Source of the DNA: Sphingobacterium kitahiroshimense
GTDB taxonomy: Bacteria; Bacteroidota; Bacteroidia; Sphingobacteriales; Sphingobacteriaceae
NCBI RefSeq assembly: GCF_025961315.1
Contig: NZ_JAOQNK010000001.1
Coordinates: 3,906,001-3,970,000, forward strand
Direction of reading: 5' to 3'
DNA length: 64,000 nucleotides
This document shows, one piece after another, positions 1 through 6,890 of this stretch. Within the stretch, counting starts at the first letter, position 1; every line of letters starts with the position of its first letter. Both the position numbers and the translations under genes were made by a program. A model generated the notes under the pieces. The model did no database searches, was not told where the DNA came from, and was given only the letters and a program-made list of their open reading frames with translations.

Positions 1-414
1 ATGTATTCAACTACATCGTGTAGTAAACAAGCTCCTGAATTAGAAAACGAGAATAATATTGAGCTTACCGGTGAATTAACCTCTTCTTTCGATACGAATA
101 TTCAAAATATTATATCTTTACGAGAGAAGAATAATAATATATCAACTGTAAGCTTAGCTTTGCATTCTAATAACAATGAAAAATATACAACAGGCTCTAA
201 TAAAATCGAGCTTTTAGAAAAACTCTCGACAAAAACCAATAGTATTGATATTATTAATTCACTTGCTCAGGAAAACATCATAACTTTGGGAGAGAAAGAA
301 ATTTTTATAAATTTATCTAATGAAATTTCTTATTCAAAAAATCCAGATGAGGTAGTGAAAAGATACAGTGAAATTTTAAACAAAATGGAATATATAACAA
401 ATTTGAAGGTGTAA
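1..414 (+). CDS. Lipoprotein, 5'-truncated by window edge
   Basis: The frame is open from the first base. The first residues (MYSTTSCSKQ) look like the end of a type II signal peptide with the lipidated Cys at residue 7, so the true start and hydrophobic part probably lie upstream of the window. The rest is a polar, Asn/Ser/Glu-rich helical protein of about 130 residues that I cannot assign to a family. It ends 8 nt before a small Gly/Ala-rich peptide gene and is probably co-transcribed with it and with the two-TM protein at 673. A role in peptide export or immunity is only a guess from this context. Confidence 0.55.
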   Translation: MYSTTSCSKQAPELENENNIELTGELTSSFDTNIQNIISLREKNNNISTVSLALHSNNNEKYTTGSNKIELLEKLSTKTNSIDIINSLAQENIITLGEKEIFINLSNEISYSKNPDEVVKRYSEILNKMEYITNLKV

Positions 415-422
415 TTCTTGCA

Positions 423-661
423 ATGACTTATACAGCAAAAGAATATCCACAAATTATTTCTTTGCAAAAAAAAGATCAATATATTAAGCTCCATTCAAGT
501 AATAACAAGCAAGATTTTTAACATCTTGCGCAGGGGCATCAATTGGTTTAGCTTTAGCATTTGTTGGCTTAGCCGCAAGTGGAGCAAGCGTGATTGGAGC
601 AGGGATTGGAGCAGCGGGTTTTATATATGCAAGTGCTCAATGGGGAGCTTCTTGTCGATAA
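423..661 (+). pseudogene. Frameshifted Gly/Ala-rich bacteriocin-like peptide gene
   Basis: An ATG at 423 opens a 32-codon frame that stops at 519-521, directly after a run of five T (515-519). One extra T would join it to the downstream frame (to 661). That frame encodes a Cys-flanked, Gly/Ala-rich hydrophobic segment with several GxxxG spacings and a C-terminal WGASCR. The joined product would be about 79 residues: a polar leader followed by a membrane-active-looking core, as in unmodified bacteriocins. The T-run could be a phase-variable slip site, a programmed frameshift, a true inactivating mutation or a sequencing error. Family not recognised. Confidence 0.4.
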
Positions 662-672
662 TTTTATAAGAT

Positions 673-891
673 ATGTTTAAAATAAGTAAAAAAATAATCT
701 TCATCGCTTTCGTGATCTGCCTATTTTGCATCGGACTAGGCATAAATGATATTATTGAAGATTACAGAAAAAATCACAATTTTTTGGTTAAAGACTTATT
801 TATTTTTATTCCCTATATAATATCGGGAGGAATTTTCTTTTATATTTTATACATAAAAAAAGAAAAAGACACTAAGTCTCATTCAAACTAA
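673..891 (+). CDS. Small two-TM membrane protein
   Basis: 72 residues with two hydrophobic helices (about 8-26 and 43-60), a short loop between them and a Lys-rich C-terminus (KKEKDTKSHSN). No family recognised. It starts 11 nt after the Gly/Ala-rich peptide frame and is followed at once by a strong terminator, so it is the last gene of that unit. Its size, topology and position fit a bacteriocin immunity protein, but this is inferred from context only. Confidence 0.5.
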   Translation: MFKISKKIIFIAFVICLFCIGLGINDIIEDYRKNHNFLVKDLFIFIPYIISGGIFFYILYIKKEKDTKSHSN

Positions 892-898
892 ACATTAC

Positions 899-939
899 AA
901 CAACAGTTAATCAACCACCATGATTAACTGTTGTTTTCA
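899..939 (+). terminator. Intrinsic terminator
   Basis: A perfect 15-bp stem (899-913 with 921-935), a 7-nt loop and then TTTTC, directly after the two-TM gene. Confidence 0.85.
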
Positions 940-1027
940 GGGGTTTATCCCATTCCGACACTTCTTTTTAATTGCTAAATCTCCTGATCCCAAAGATCAG
1001 TCAAAGAAGTAAAACCTTGATTTATAA

Positions 1028-1282
1028 TTTAAATTTTCAAAAAATAGAAATAAAATAGCTCTAGGGGGGGACCCAAGAGTTAACAGTGGGTTTCACCATA
1101 TCGATGAAAGCTATGCGAAAAGTGATGTTAGTGATAGAGAGATTGCTTACATCTGGGGTCTGTATACTGTTGAAGGAACTAAGGTCACAATTGAACGTTA
1201 CCTAACACCAATTTTTGCGGAGCCTTATCAAACCTATGTAGACCATTGCGATTTGAAATTGTTTATTCCTTTTGGGGGATGA
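1028..1282 (+). pseudogene. 3' remnant of an unknown gene
   Basis: From the stop at 1025-1027 the frame stays open to TGA at 1280-1282 without a usable start codon. The product from about 1076 looks coding (segments YIWGLYTVEGTKVTIERY and YVDHCDLKLFIPFGG). It starts next to a run of seven G. This looks like the C-terminus of a small secreted or lipocalin-like protein whose 5' part is gone. Family not assigned. Confidence 0.4.
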
Positions 1283-1404
1283 AGGGGACTTTCTACAGCT
1301 TCAAAAACCACTCTTTTTGCTTCCGCAAGTGTTTTTTCTTGTGCTTTTATAAATGTGGTACATAGCAAAGTGACGAAAAAACAAGTAGAGATCATTCGGA
1401 TCAT
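1234..1404 (-). pseudogene. 5' remnant of a secreted-protein gene
   Basis: A 56-residue minus-strand frame starts MIRMISTCFFVTLLCTTF and continues IKAQEKTLAEAKRVVFEAVES, a convincing signal peptide ending at the AQ|E-type site common in this group. After about residue 39 the product becomes nonsense where it overlaps the opposite-strand 3' remnant. I read this as the start of a secreted protein gene cut by a rearrangement. Confidence 0.35.
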
Positions 1405-1495
1405 ATTTCTTTTTATTTAGTACTTTTTATCTATAGCTAATCGCGATTCATTTGTTCTTTATGTACAAATTCAAGATTTTTAGGAATAGGTTTAC

Positions 1496-1655
1496 TTATC
1501 CCTCACTTTCCTTTCCCTCAGCTGGTTTCGGTAATAGGCCAATAACTGGACGCTCACCATCACCGTAGAATTGTCCATAAGACAATCCATGATGCCTATT
1601 GAAAGTAAATCAACTTATCATGAACTATTCGAAATTTATATTGTTCTAGACCGAG
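1496..1655 (-). repeat. Dispersed repeat copy A
   Basis: First of six related segments. On the minus strand it carries ATTGTC...GACAAT and CATGAT...ATCATG dyads and an open reading HHGLSYGQFYGDGERPVI continuing GLLPKPAEG to a stop at 1496-1498. It is the longest and best preserved copy. Ahead of the HHG stretch the frame has a stop, so only the 3' end of any protein is present. Confidence 0.75.
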
Positions 1656-1710
1656 TGCAAAAGTAAGATTGTGAAATTTGAGTTGTCGTTATTTAAGTAA
1701 ACCTGTTTTA

Positions 1711-1742
1711 ATAAAAAAGGACTTCAAAAATTTCGAAGTCCC
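1711..1742 (-). terminator. Intrinsic terminator
   Basis: GGACTTC (1719-1725) pairs with GAAGTCC (1735-1741). On the minus strand a run of T follows. It lies between repeat copies A and B. Confidence 0.6.
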
Positions 1743-1913
1743 TTCCCTAATTATTATTGGTAGATAAATCTTTATCGATAGATTTTTTATTCGAAAGGTG
1801 CTTTCTGACAAAAACACAGCTTAATGCTATTTTATATACAGATCTAACGTAAACCGTTATACGAATATAAACTAAATATACTAAAAAGTTTTAGTTTTCA
1901 AAGGAATGGATTT

Positions 1914-2090
1914 TTATGATAGACCTTCTTCCGCACTTTCATTTCCTTCGGTTGGTTTCGGTGAAAGGCTAATAACTGGACGATCACCATCTCCCTAGAA
2001 TTGTCGTTTCGGCAATCCATGATTCCGATAAAAACAAATTCTACAAATCATGAACTATTCGAAGGTTGGCTTGGGTTCGATATTGTTCTA
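1914..2090 (-). repeat. Dispersed repeat copy B
   Basis: Same family as copy A but more diverged (an in-frame stop, GDGDRPVI retained). Its hairpin arms are kept by compensating changes: CATGATT pairs with AATCATG here, where other copies have CATGATG and CATCATG. It lies 30 bp downstream of the Abi-family gene. Confidence 0.7.
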
Positions 2091-2121
2091 AAGAATTTCT
2101 TTTTGAATTAAAAATTTTATT

Positions 2122-2802
2122 TTAAATATTGTGTATTTGATTTGTCTTATTATTGATATTGTCAATTGCTGTAAAAAATGGTACTAATTCAGGATCTATC
2201 CATTTGATTAAATGATAAAGAATTTGTTTGATATCTGTAGCCTCTGTACAGTCAATATGTTGTCCATTGAAACATATTGGCTCACAATGATTGACTCTAT
2301 TTCTAAAATCTTTGATTTTTTCTAATTTGGCATGTATACTAGCGCGGTTTTCATTCGTAGGTTTATGAGGGAAAATTTGTATTGGTTTTCCGTTCAACAA
2401 GGAATAATGATGTGGTAGAAATAGTGCTATCCAAAAACCAAATGTTTGGTCTGCTAATAGCTTACCATTAGTAATGGTTGTATTTCTTCGGTTGAACTTA
2501 CGTTCGGATTTTATAATGCATTCTTTTAGATAATAACGTGATTGTCCAAGAGAGGGATTGCTCATGAATCCATTTTTTTGATTAATAATCCAATCTGGAT
2601 CAATGAAATGTGCCGCTAGTATGTTACTTAAGGAATTACGAAGGATTACTTCAAATTGGGTCAGTAATGGATGAAATGCTTGTGCCAATCTAATATTTGC
2701 ATTATACAGTCTTTTTGCTTTTTCTTTATGATTATGGGTGGCATACAAATACCTATTGTACCTTGATCGGGAAAGATATTTATGTCTAAGATTTATTTTC
2801 AT
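2122..2802 (-). CDS. Abi family (Abi_2-like) HEPN protein
   Basis: The Bacteroidota 'Abi family' type. N-terminal basic stretch (KYLSRSRYNRYLYAT), a helical region with QFEVILRNSLSNIL, then GKLLADQTFGFWIALF and a C-terminal RNRVNHCEP, which fits the Rx4-6H motif of HEPN ribonucleases. About 226 residues from the chosen ATG at 2802. A longer frame from 2853 would run over the divergent promoter at 2803-2834, so the shorter start is preferred. Abi_2/AbiD/AbiF relatives act in abortive infection, and RNA cleavage is the expected activity. Dispersed repeats lie on both sides, and a structured RNA unit is transcribed away from its 5' end. Confidence 0.8.
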   Translation of the reverse strand: MKINLRHKYLSRSRYNRYLYATHNHKEKAKRLYNANIRLAQAFHPLLTQFEVILRNSLSNILAAHFIDPDWIINQKNGFMSNPSLGQSRYYLKECIIKSERKFNRRNTTITNGKLLADQTFGFWIALFLPHHYSLLNGKPIQIFPHKPTNENRASIHAKLEKIKDFRNRVNHCEPICFNGQHIDCTEATDIKQILYHLIKWIDPELVPFFTAIDNINNKTNQIHNI

Positions 2803-2834
2803 TTTGGTAATTGGTTTAAAAATTACTATATTTG
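2803..2834 (+). promoter_or_regulatory. Bacteroidota-type promoter, divergent from Abi gene
   Basis: TTTG at 2803-2806, a 20-nt spacer and a perfect TATATTTG -7 box at 2827-2834. It points away from the Abi gene toward the RNA unit ending at 2921. Confidence 0.6.
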
Positions 2835-2839
2835 CACTG

Positions 2840-2921
2840 TAAGACTTGGTCAAGCCTCTTTCATTTCTGAAATGTAACCAAGTATAAGATATAAAGGGAT
2901 TCTGTAAGGATCCCTTTTTTT
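2840..2921 (+). ncRNA. Predicted ~80-nt structured RNA
   Basis: Bounded by the TATATTTG promoter (expected start near 2840) and a terminator (AAAGGGAT at 2893-2900 with ATCCCTTT at 2910-2917, then T). In between, ACTTGGT (2844-2850) pairs perfectly with ACCAAGT (2877-2883) around an inner CATTT/AAATG hairpin. No convincing ORF fits. Position, size and folding suggest a non-coding RNA linked to the Abi/HEPN gene, possibly an RNA antitoxin or guide-like partner. Transcription is not proven. Confidence 0.45.
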
Positions 2922-2955
2922 ATTGTCTTATTAATTCAGTTATCAATGCCCACCA

Positions 2956-3013
2956 TTATTTCTTATCTCCATCTGCTGGTTTCGGTAACAAGCCAATAAT
3001 TGGACGCTCGACA
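2956..3013 (-). repeat. Dispersed repeat copy C (3' half only)
   Basis: Retains only the part encoding ERPIIGLLPKPADGDKK plus stop (2956-2958). Homology begins exactly at CGAGCGTCCA. It is downstream of the HIRAN gene. Confidence 0.65.
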
Positions 3014-3193
3014 TTTTTTATGTTATGAGGTTATTAGGTTAGCGAGTTAAAACTTAAAGTTCACAGATAATATATGATGTGGATATAAAACAGACCTTAC
3101 ACGTTATTAATTATTGGAAGAGCTAGTTGGGATGTATCCTATGGGCTATTTCTTCCTGTATGGAATATGAGTGTAGTTTGTCTTTTTATTTAA

Positions 3194-3227
3194 TTTTTAA
3201 TTCCATCAATGCCGATGGAATTAAAAA
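3194..3227 (-). terminator. Intrinsic terminator after HIRAN gene
   Basis: A 14-bp perfect stem (3194-3207 with 3214-3227) with a 6-nt loop and U-rich flanks on both strands, 25 bp after the HIRAN gene stop. Confidence 0.8.
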
Positions 3228-3251
3228 ATTATTGGAAGTCGTGTGGTTATG

Positions 3252-3902
3252 CTAATTAGTTACTTTAACGAATATTTTTCTGATTACGCCATTTTGCTCA
3301 ATAGCCTTTACACTCAATAATAAATTTGGAGCTTCTTGAAATACTCGACAATGTATTCTTTTTATATATCCAAGCTTGGTACCGTTGAATGTTACAATTA
3401 CAGCTTCTTTATCATGCTCATTATCTTTATCCAACGCATATTGGAGTAAGTCTCCGTTCTTTACAAAGTTTCGAGGAATCTGAGCATAAGAAAGTCCTGA
3501 AATATCGGTTAAAAAATGAAGATCTGTTGTATTATGGTATTCTGCAAGAAATTCAAAGTTGTCAGTTGCCGTTAAGCCCTGAGTTTTGCCAAGTAAATAA
3601 AATTTGTCATCTGCCTTATCAGCAGGAACTTCCCAAAAGTCTAAAAAATTTTGAACATCAGGACGATCCGTTTTTATTAATCTATGGGAGAAAATAGAAA
3701 GTACATTGACGTCATATACCTTGTCTAAGTCTTGAAACTTGAAATAGGGTATAAATCCTTCTGTCTTTCTTAATGTTTTGGCTTCAGGTAAATATTGAAA
3801 TGTAACATTATTATCGTTGTCTTTTTCCAAAAGACCAACAATATGCCTACGGGATCCCGACCCCTTACGCCATGCAAGATAAATTTTTGAAAACTCACTC
3901 AT
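3252..3902 (-). CDS. HIRAN domain-containing protein
   Basis: 216 residues. The C-terminal part (about 140-195) has the HIRAN pattern: a basic/aromatic start, DKDNEHDKEAV with an acidic/His run, then VTFNGTKLGYIKRI. HIRAN domains bind ssDNA 3' ends or modified DNA and are found in bacterial standalone proteins and helicases. The N-terminal half (YLAWRKGSGSRRHIVGLLEK) looks like the start of HipA-like proteins, but the kinase part is absent. It stands alone between repeat copies C and D with its own terminator. A role in defence or DNA damage is inferred from the neighbourhood. Confidence 0.75.
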   Translation of the reverse strand: MSEFSKIYLAWRKGSGSRRHIVGLLEKDNDNNVTFQYLPEAKTLRKTEGFIPYFKFQDLDKVYDVNVLSIFSHRLIKTDRPDVQNFLDFWEVPADKADDKFYLLGKTQGLTATDNFEFLAEYHNTTDLHFLTDISGLSYAQIPRNFVKNGDLLQYALDKDNEHDKEAVIVTFNGTKLGYIKRIHCRVFQEAPNLLLSVKAIEQNGVIRKIFVKVTN

Positions 3903-3954
3903 TGATAATAGATATAATGTTTTTGTATCGCAAAGTTAGCAATTTTAATAACAG

Positions 3955-4035
3955 CCGATTACTGGACGCTCGCCATCACAGTAGAATTGTCGATAAGACA
4001 ATCCATGATGTATATTGCAATAAATTGTTGACTCT
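3955..4035 (-). repeat. Dispersed repeat copy D
   Basis: Keeps both dyads and HHGLSYRQFYCDGERPVIG, then breaks down and stops at 3955-3957. It sits about 50 bp upstream of the HIRAN start and 120 bp downstream of the ART-like gene. Confidence 0.65.
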
Positions 4036-4152
4036 GCTATCAATGTTCGTTTCTATACGAAACTACTTGTTCATCATCAAACATAATTTTTAAGGCCATT
4101 ATTATTTAACGCTTTCAATCCTGTTCTTTAAATATAATTCTTCTTTCATTTC

Positions 4153-4719
4153 TTACGCTACATCGACATCCGTGGAATCGTGCACCAATTGGAAACTGCT
4201 GAAAAGTACTCCTTCTAAATCAAAAATACATATCTGGACAACTAGATTTAGATTTAATTTGACGTGTGTAAGCTTTTGATCGAACTTTAGCACTTTTGTT
4301 TGATCAGGATCTTCAATAAAATATTTAAATGCATCTGTACTATCTATCCTACTTGATGCAAATGAAAAATTACCAGATTTACGTAGGAAATCTATTACAT
4401 GACCTACAGTTGTATCCTCGGTAACGTAGCCATTATTTTTAAGCTCGTTAAATAAATCACTAAAACCATCTCGATGTTTAACATTACCAACTAAATCCAA
4501 ACAATTATCATCGTTAATTAAACATTCTGCTTTGCAAATGATGTAATCAGATTTTAATCTATTTGTTCCCCAATAATGTGCAGCCTTTATTGATTCTTCC
4601 CAAAAGTAATATCCAGGAGATAGCCATGCGTCATCACGATCGCATATATAAGGACCATGAGCTAACACTTCATCATTATTGCCTCTGAAAGTTAATGTGT
4701 GGAAAATATCCTTTACCAT
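4153..4719 (-). CDS. ADP-ribosyltransferase-like toxin candidate
   Basis: 188 residues. The N-terminal segment (FHTLTF..., then DDAWLSPGYYFWEESIKAAHYW at about 28-50) matches the pattern of DUF3990-like/ART-fold proteins, where a YHGT-type strand is followed by WLGxGxYFWE and a helix with A-x-x-W. I expect an NAD-binding ADP-ribosyltransferase fold, but the catalytic triad cannot be fixed by eye. It is the last gene of a three-gene operon, 11 nt after a SecB-like chaperone gene. That pairing matches the CmdTAC anti-phage system, where CmdT is an mRNA ADP-ribosyltransferase. The toxin role is inferred. Confidence 0.6.
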   Translation of the reverse strand: MVKDIFHTLTFRGNNDEVLAHGPYICDRDDAWLSPGYYFWEESIKAAHYWGTNRLKSDYIICKAECLINDDNCLDLVGNVKHRDGFSDLFNELKNNGYVTEDTTVGHVIDFLRKSGNFSFASSRIDSTDAFKYFIEDPDQTKVLKFDQKLTHVKLNLNLVVQICIFDLEGVLFSSFQLVHDSTDVDVA

Positions 4720-4730
4720 TACCTAAATTT

Positions 4731-5141
4731 CTAATCTATCTCGTTAGTATGTTGCTTTAAAGGCTCATTTAAATCTGACAAATTCAAAGTTGGAAGAATT
4801 ATGGGACGGATATTTGATTGCACAGTAATTGTACTTACATAAGCCCTTAAGTATGGAAAAAGAATTGCTATACAATTTGTGTAGAAATAATCTGGGACTT
4901 CCGCTAGGCTTGAAACATTAGTAAACTCGAAAATACTTTCGCAATCAACTGAAACAAAAGCTTCAGTAATACCTTCACTTTTTGCGATTATTGCAAACCT
5001 TAATTCAAAAATAGATCTTGATTTTATAAAAGTGCCTGATACAGCAAAAGAAACATCGATTTCACCTTCTTTATAAAAAGAAAAATCTAATAATGTTTTA
5101 GTGAACTTGTAGTTCGAAATTTTGAAAGATGCTGATTGCAT
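4731..5141 (-). CDS. SecB-like chaperone (TAC-type)
   Basis: 136 residues ending in DYFYTNCIAILFPYLRAYVS, TITVQSNIRPIILPTLNLSDL. This follows the SecB C-terminal pattern (ILFPYARE...T...PQLNLAPVNF) closely. Bacteroidota normally lack a general SecB. Standalone SecB-like proteins next to small toxins and antitoxins are the chaperone part of toxin-antitoxin-chaperone systems, where they fold the antitoxin. It overlaps the upstream 94-aa gene by 44 nt and precedes the ART-like gene by 11 nt, so the three are one translationally coupled operon. Confidence 0.8.
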   Translation of the reverse strand: MQSASFKISNYKFTKTLLDFSFYKEGEIDVSFAVSGTFIKSRSIFELRFAIIAKSEGITEAFVSVDCESIFEFTNVSSLAEVPDYFYTNCIAILFPYLRAYVSTITVQSNIRPIILPTLNLSDLNEPLKQHTNEID

Positions 5142-5382
5142 TGGATTGATTTAAATAAAAAAGGTTCGAATATGAATTCGAACCTAAGTTATTGTTAATC
5201 TTGAAGCTTTCAAAATTATTTTTTTCATTTGTGAAAGTTATACTGCATCTTTTACTTGATAAGAACTCAGTAACTTTGAGCCCTCCTTTATCTAAATAGT
5301 TGCCGGAAGACCAAATTTCCATCACTTCCTCTCTACTTTTAGTAGCGAGAAAATTTTTTAGACTATCTAACATCTCTTTCAT
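5098..5382 (-). CDS. Candidate antitoxin of SecB/ART-like operon
   Basis: 94 residues, acidic/polar, starting MKEMLDSLKNFLATKSREEVM, with a C-terminus rich in hydrophobic and aromatic residues (LFYLNQSNAISIFQNFELQV). I do not recognise a family. In chaperone-addicted antitoxins the hydrophobic C-terminal tail is the chaperone-binding site, and this tail and the 44-nt overlap with the SecB-like gene fit that model. It is the first gene of the operon. An antitoxin role is inferred from order and context. Confidence 0.5.
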   Translation of the reverse strand: MKEMLDSLKNFLATKSREEVMEIWSSGNYLDKGGLKVTEFLSSKRCSITFTNEKNNFESFKINNNLGSNSYSNLFYLNQSNAISIFQNFELQVH

Positions 5383-5779
5383 AATATTATTATTTCTTCA
5401 ATTTTCATACCAATACTACATGTAAAGTGTTCCTCAGAAATTTCAAGGATTGGACTCTAATACAGTATTTCAAATGTGTACTATTGGCGGTACTTGAACG
5501 TTTTATTTGTACGTATAGAACAAACATAATCACGAAAAGTTTAATTTCCAAATTGATGGTGTTACTGATGGTACAGTTTGTAGTAGAAATGTTGTTGTAG
5601 GTGGTGTTGTAGATTATAGGCTTAAAATTCATAGGATTAAAGCTCTATGTGAAACGAATAACATCATATTAATGGCACGGTTCATTTATAGAATAATTCT
5701 CGCTTAGGTGAAGAAAAAGCTCAAAATAACTGCATATTTTTTTTTATTTCTTTTTTTAAAATATATAATATTGTTACAC
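5383..5779 (-). other. Upstream region of TAC-like operon, no clear gene
   Basis: About 400 bp, very AT-rich. A 75-codon minus-strand frame (5405-5632) has unconvincing low-complexity composition. The operon promoter should be here, but no clear TAnnTTTG box was identified. Confidence 0.4.
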
Positions 5780-5916
5780 TTAGACAATTAAATTGCTCTT
5801 ATCTGATATTAGATATTGCAGTTTATCAAATAAAGGAACGAACTCTTTGAAATGAACCGGATCGAGTTCCTTTAGACTTTCTGCAAATTTTCGCTTTTTC
5901 CCTTTGAAAAGATATA
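5780..5916 (-). pseudogene. 3' gene remnant fused to repeat copy E
   Basis: A minus-strand frame without a start reads YLFKGKKRKFAESLKELDPV, HFKEFVPLFDKLQYLISDK to a stop at 5780-5782. The charge pattern looks like a real helical C-terminus. It begins exactly where repeat copy E loses homology (after GAGCGTCCAG). Likely the tail of a lost cargo gene joined to the repeat by recombination. Confidence 0.4.
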
Positions 5917-5921
5917 TTGTT

Positions 5922-6010
5922 CTGGACGCTCACCATTTCCGTAGAATTCATAAGACAATCCATGATGCTTATTGAAAGTAAATCAACTCATCATGAACAA
6001 TTCGAAGAGT
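5922..6010 (-). repeat. Dispersed repeat copy E (5' half only)
   Basis: Contains the CATGATG...CATCATG dyad and HHGLSYEFYGNGERP, then homology stops at GAGCGTCCAG. It lacks the 3' half, the reverse of copy C. Confidence 0.65.
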
Positions 6011-6077
6011 ATATGTGACTCTATGCCGAAAGCTATTGCTAATGCGCAAACCTCACATAAATACATTAAACTTAGTT

Positions 6078-6220
6078 TTAAATATTTCCCTCAGTTGGTT
6101 TCGGTAACAACCCAATTACTGGACATTCGCCATCACCGTAGAATTGTCCATAAGACAATCCATGATGTATATTGAAAACAAATCAAAACATCATGAACTA
6201 TTCGAAGAGTTGGCTTGGTT
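6078..6220 (-). repeat. Dispersed repeat copy F
   Basis: Complete copy with both perfect dyads (CATGATG/CATCATG and ATTGTC/GACAAT) and the reading HHGLSYGQFYGDGECPVI, GLLPKPTEG with a stop at 6078-6080. It lies 67 bp downstream of the gene at 6288. Confidence 0.75.
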
Positions 6221-6287
6221 TATTAACTTCTGAAACTAAGAGAACAAGAGCTTTATAAGAATAAATTATCCATTATTTAGCTCTATA

Positions 6288-6842
6288 TTATTTTTTTGCA
6301 AAACTGCTTTCTAATATTTCTGCGATTAATCCATTTACTGATTGATTTTCTTGATTGAAGAAGTACTTAAACATGGTTAATGCATCTACATCTAGCGCTA
6401 TGGCAATTCCGTAAACTTCATCAGCATATAATTCATTTAACTTATTTGCTTTTAATAAACGACTAAACCTAGTTTTCTCTATATCTGCTGAGGTGTAAAA
6501 ATCAGATTGGGAATGAATGAACGGATGTAGGAGAGCTTTTAATAAATTATCAGACTCAATTGTAAGATTCAATTTACTGGCTTTTGATGAAACAAAAACT
6601 TTTTTACAGAATTTGTTAAAGTCAAAATTATGTTCAACAGAAAGGTCATAAAACCATTTTCCCATTAAGAACACTTTGTCAGCTAACAACTTTTCTATGT
6701 TATCTATATTTTTGTAGATTTCTTCTTTACTATCTTTCTTGTTACGGAGGAAATCAAGGAGTTCATTCTTGAATATACGAATATATTGTTTTTTATACTC
6801 CGGAATCTCCCTTGATTTAATAATCTGAGAATTTTGTTGCAT
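6288..6842 (-). CDS. Putative regulator, paralogue of 37205 protein
   Basis: 184 residues, all helical by composition, no signal peptide or TM segment. The C-terminal half (SRLLKANKLNELYADEVYGI, then AIALDVDALTMFKYFF) aligns by eye with the N-terminal half of the protein at 37205 (SEIFNKNYDHLLAYEVYALA, IVVGIETHILFDYLYG). This suggests a shared helical domain, perhaps an XRE-like DNA-binding fold. The longer relative adds a winged-helix-like C-terminus that is absent here. Followed by repeat copy F. Function unknown. Confidence 0.6.
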   Translation of the reverse strand: MQQNSQIIKSREIPEYKKQYIRIFKNELLDFLRNKKDSKEEIYKNIDNIEKLLADKVFLMGKWFYDLSVEHNFDFNKFCKKVFVSSKASKLNLTIESDNLLKALLHPFIHSQSDFYTSADIEKTRFSRLLKANKLNELYADEVYGIAIALDVDALTMFKYFFNQENQSVNGLIAEILESSFAKK

Positions 6843-6890
6843 ATTTATTTTATTGTTCTTATATTTGATTTGTAATCAGCTAGTCTGATT

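Noticed and set aside
2122..2853. Longer start for the Abi protein at 2853
   Set aside because: The extra 17 residues overlap a consensus divergent promoter and add no family-like sequence.
5405..5632. 75-codon minus-strand frame upstream of the TAC-like operon
   Set aside because: Low-complexity Asn/Thr/Ile composition, no domain or conserved pattern; probably chance in AT-rich DNA.
5972..6175. 67-codon plus-strand frame across repeats E and F
   Set aside because: It is the reverse reading of the repeat; other copies carry stops in this frame.
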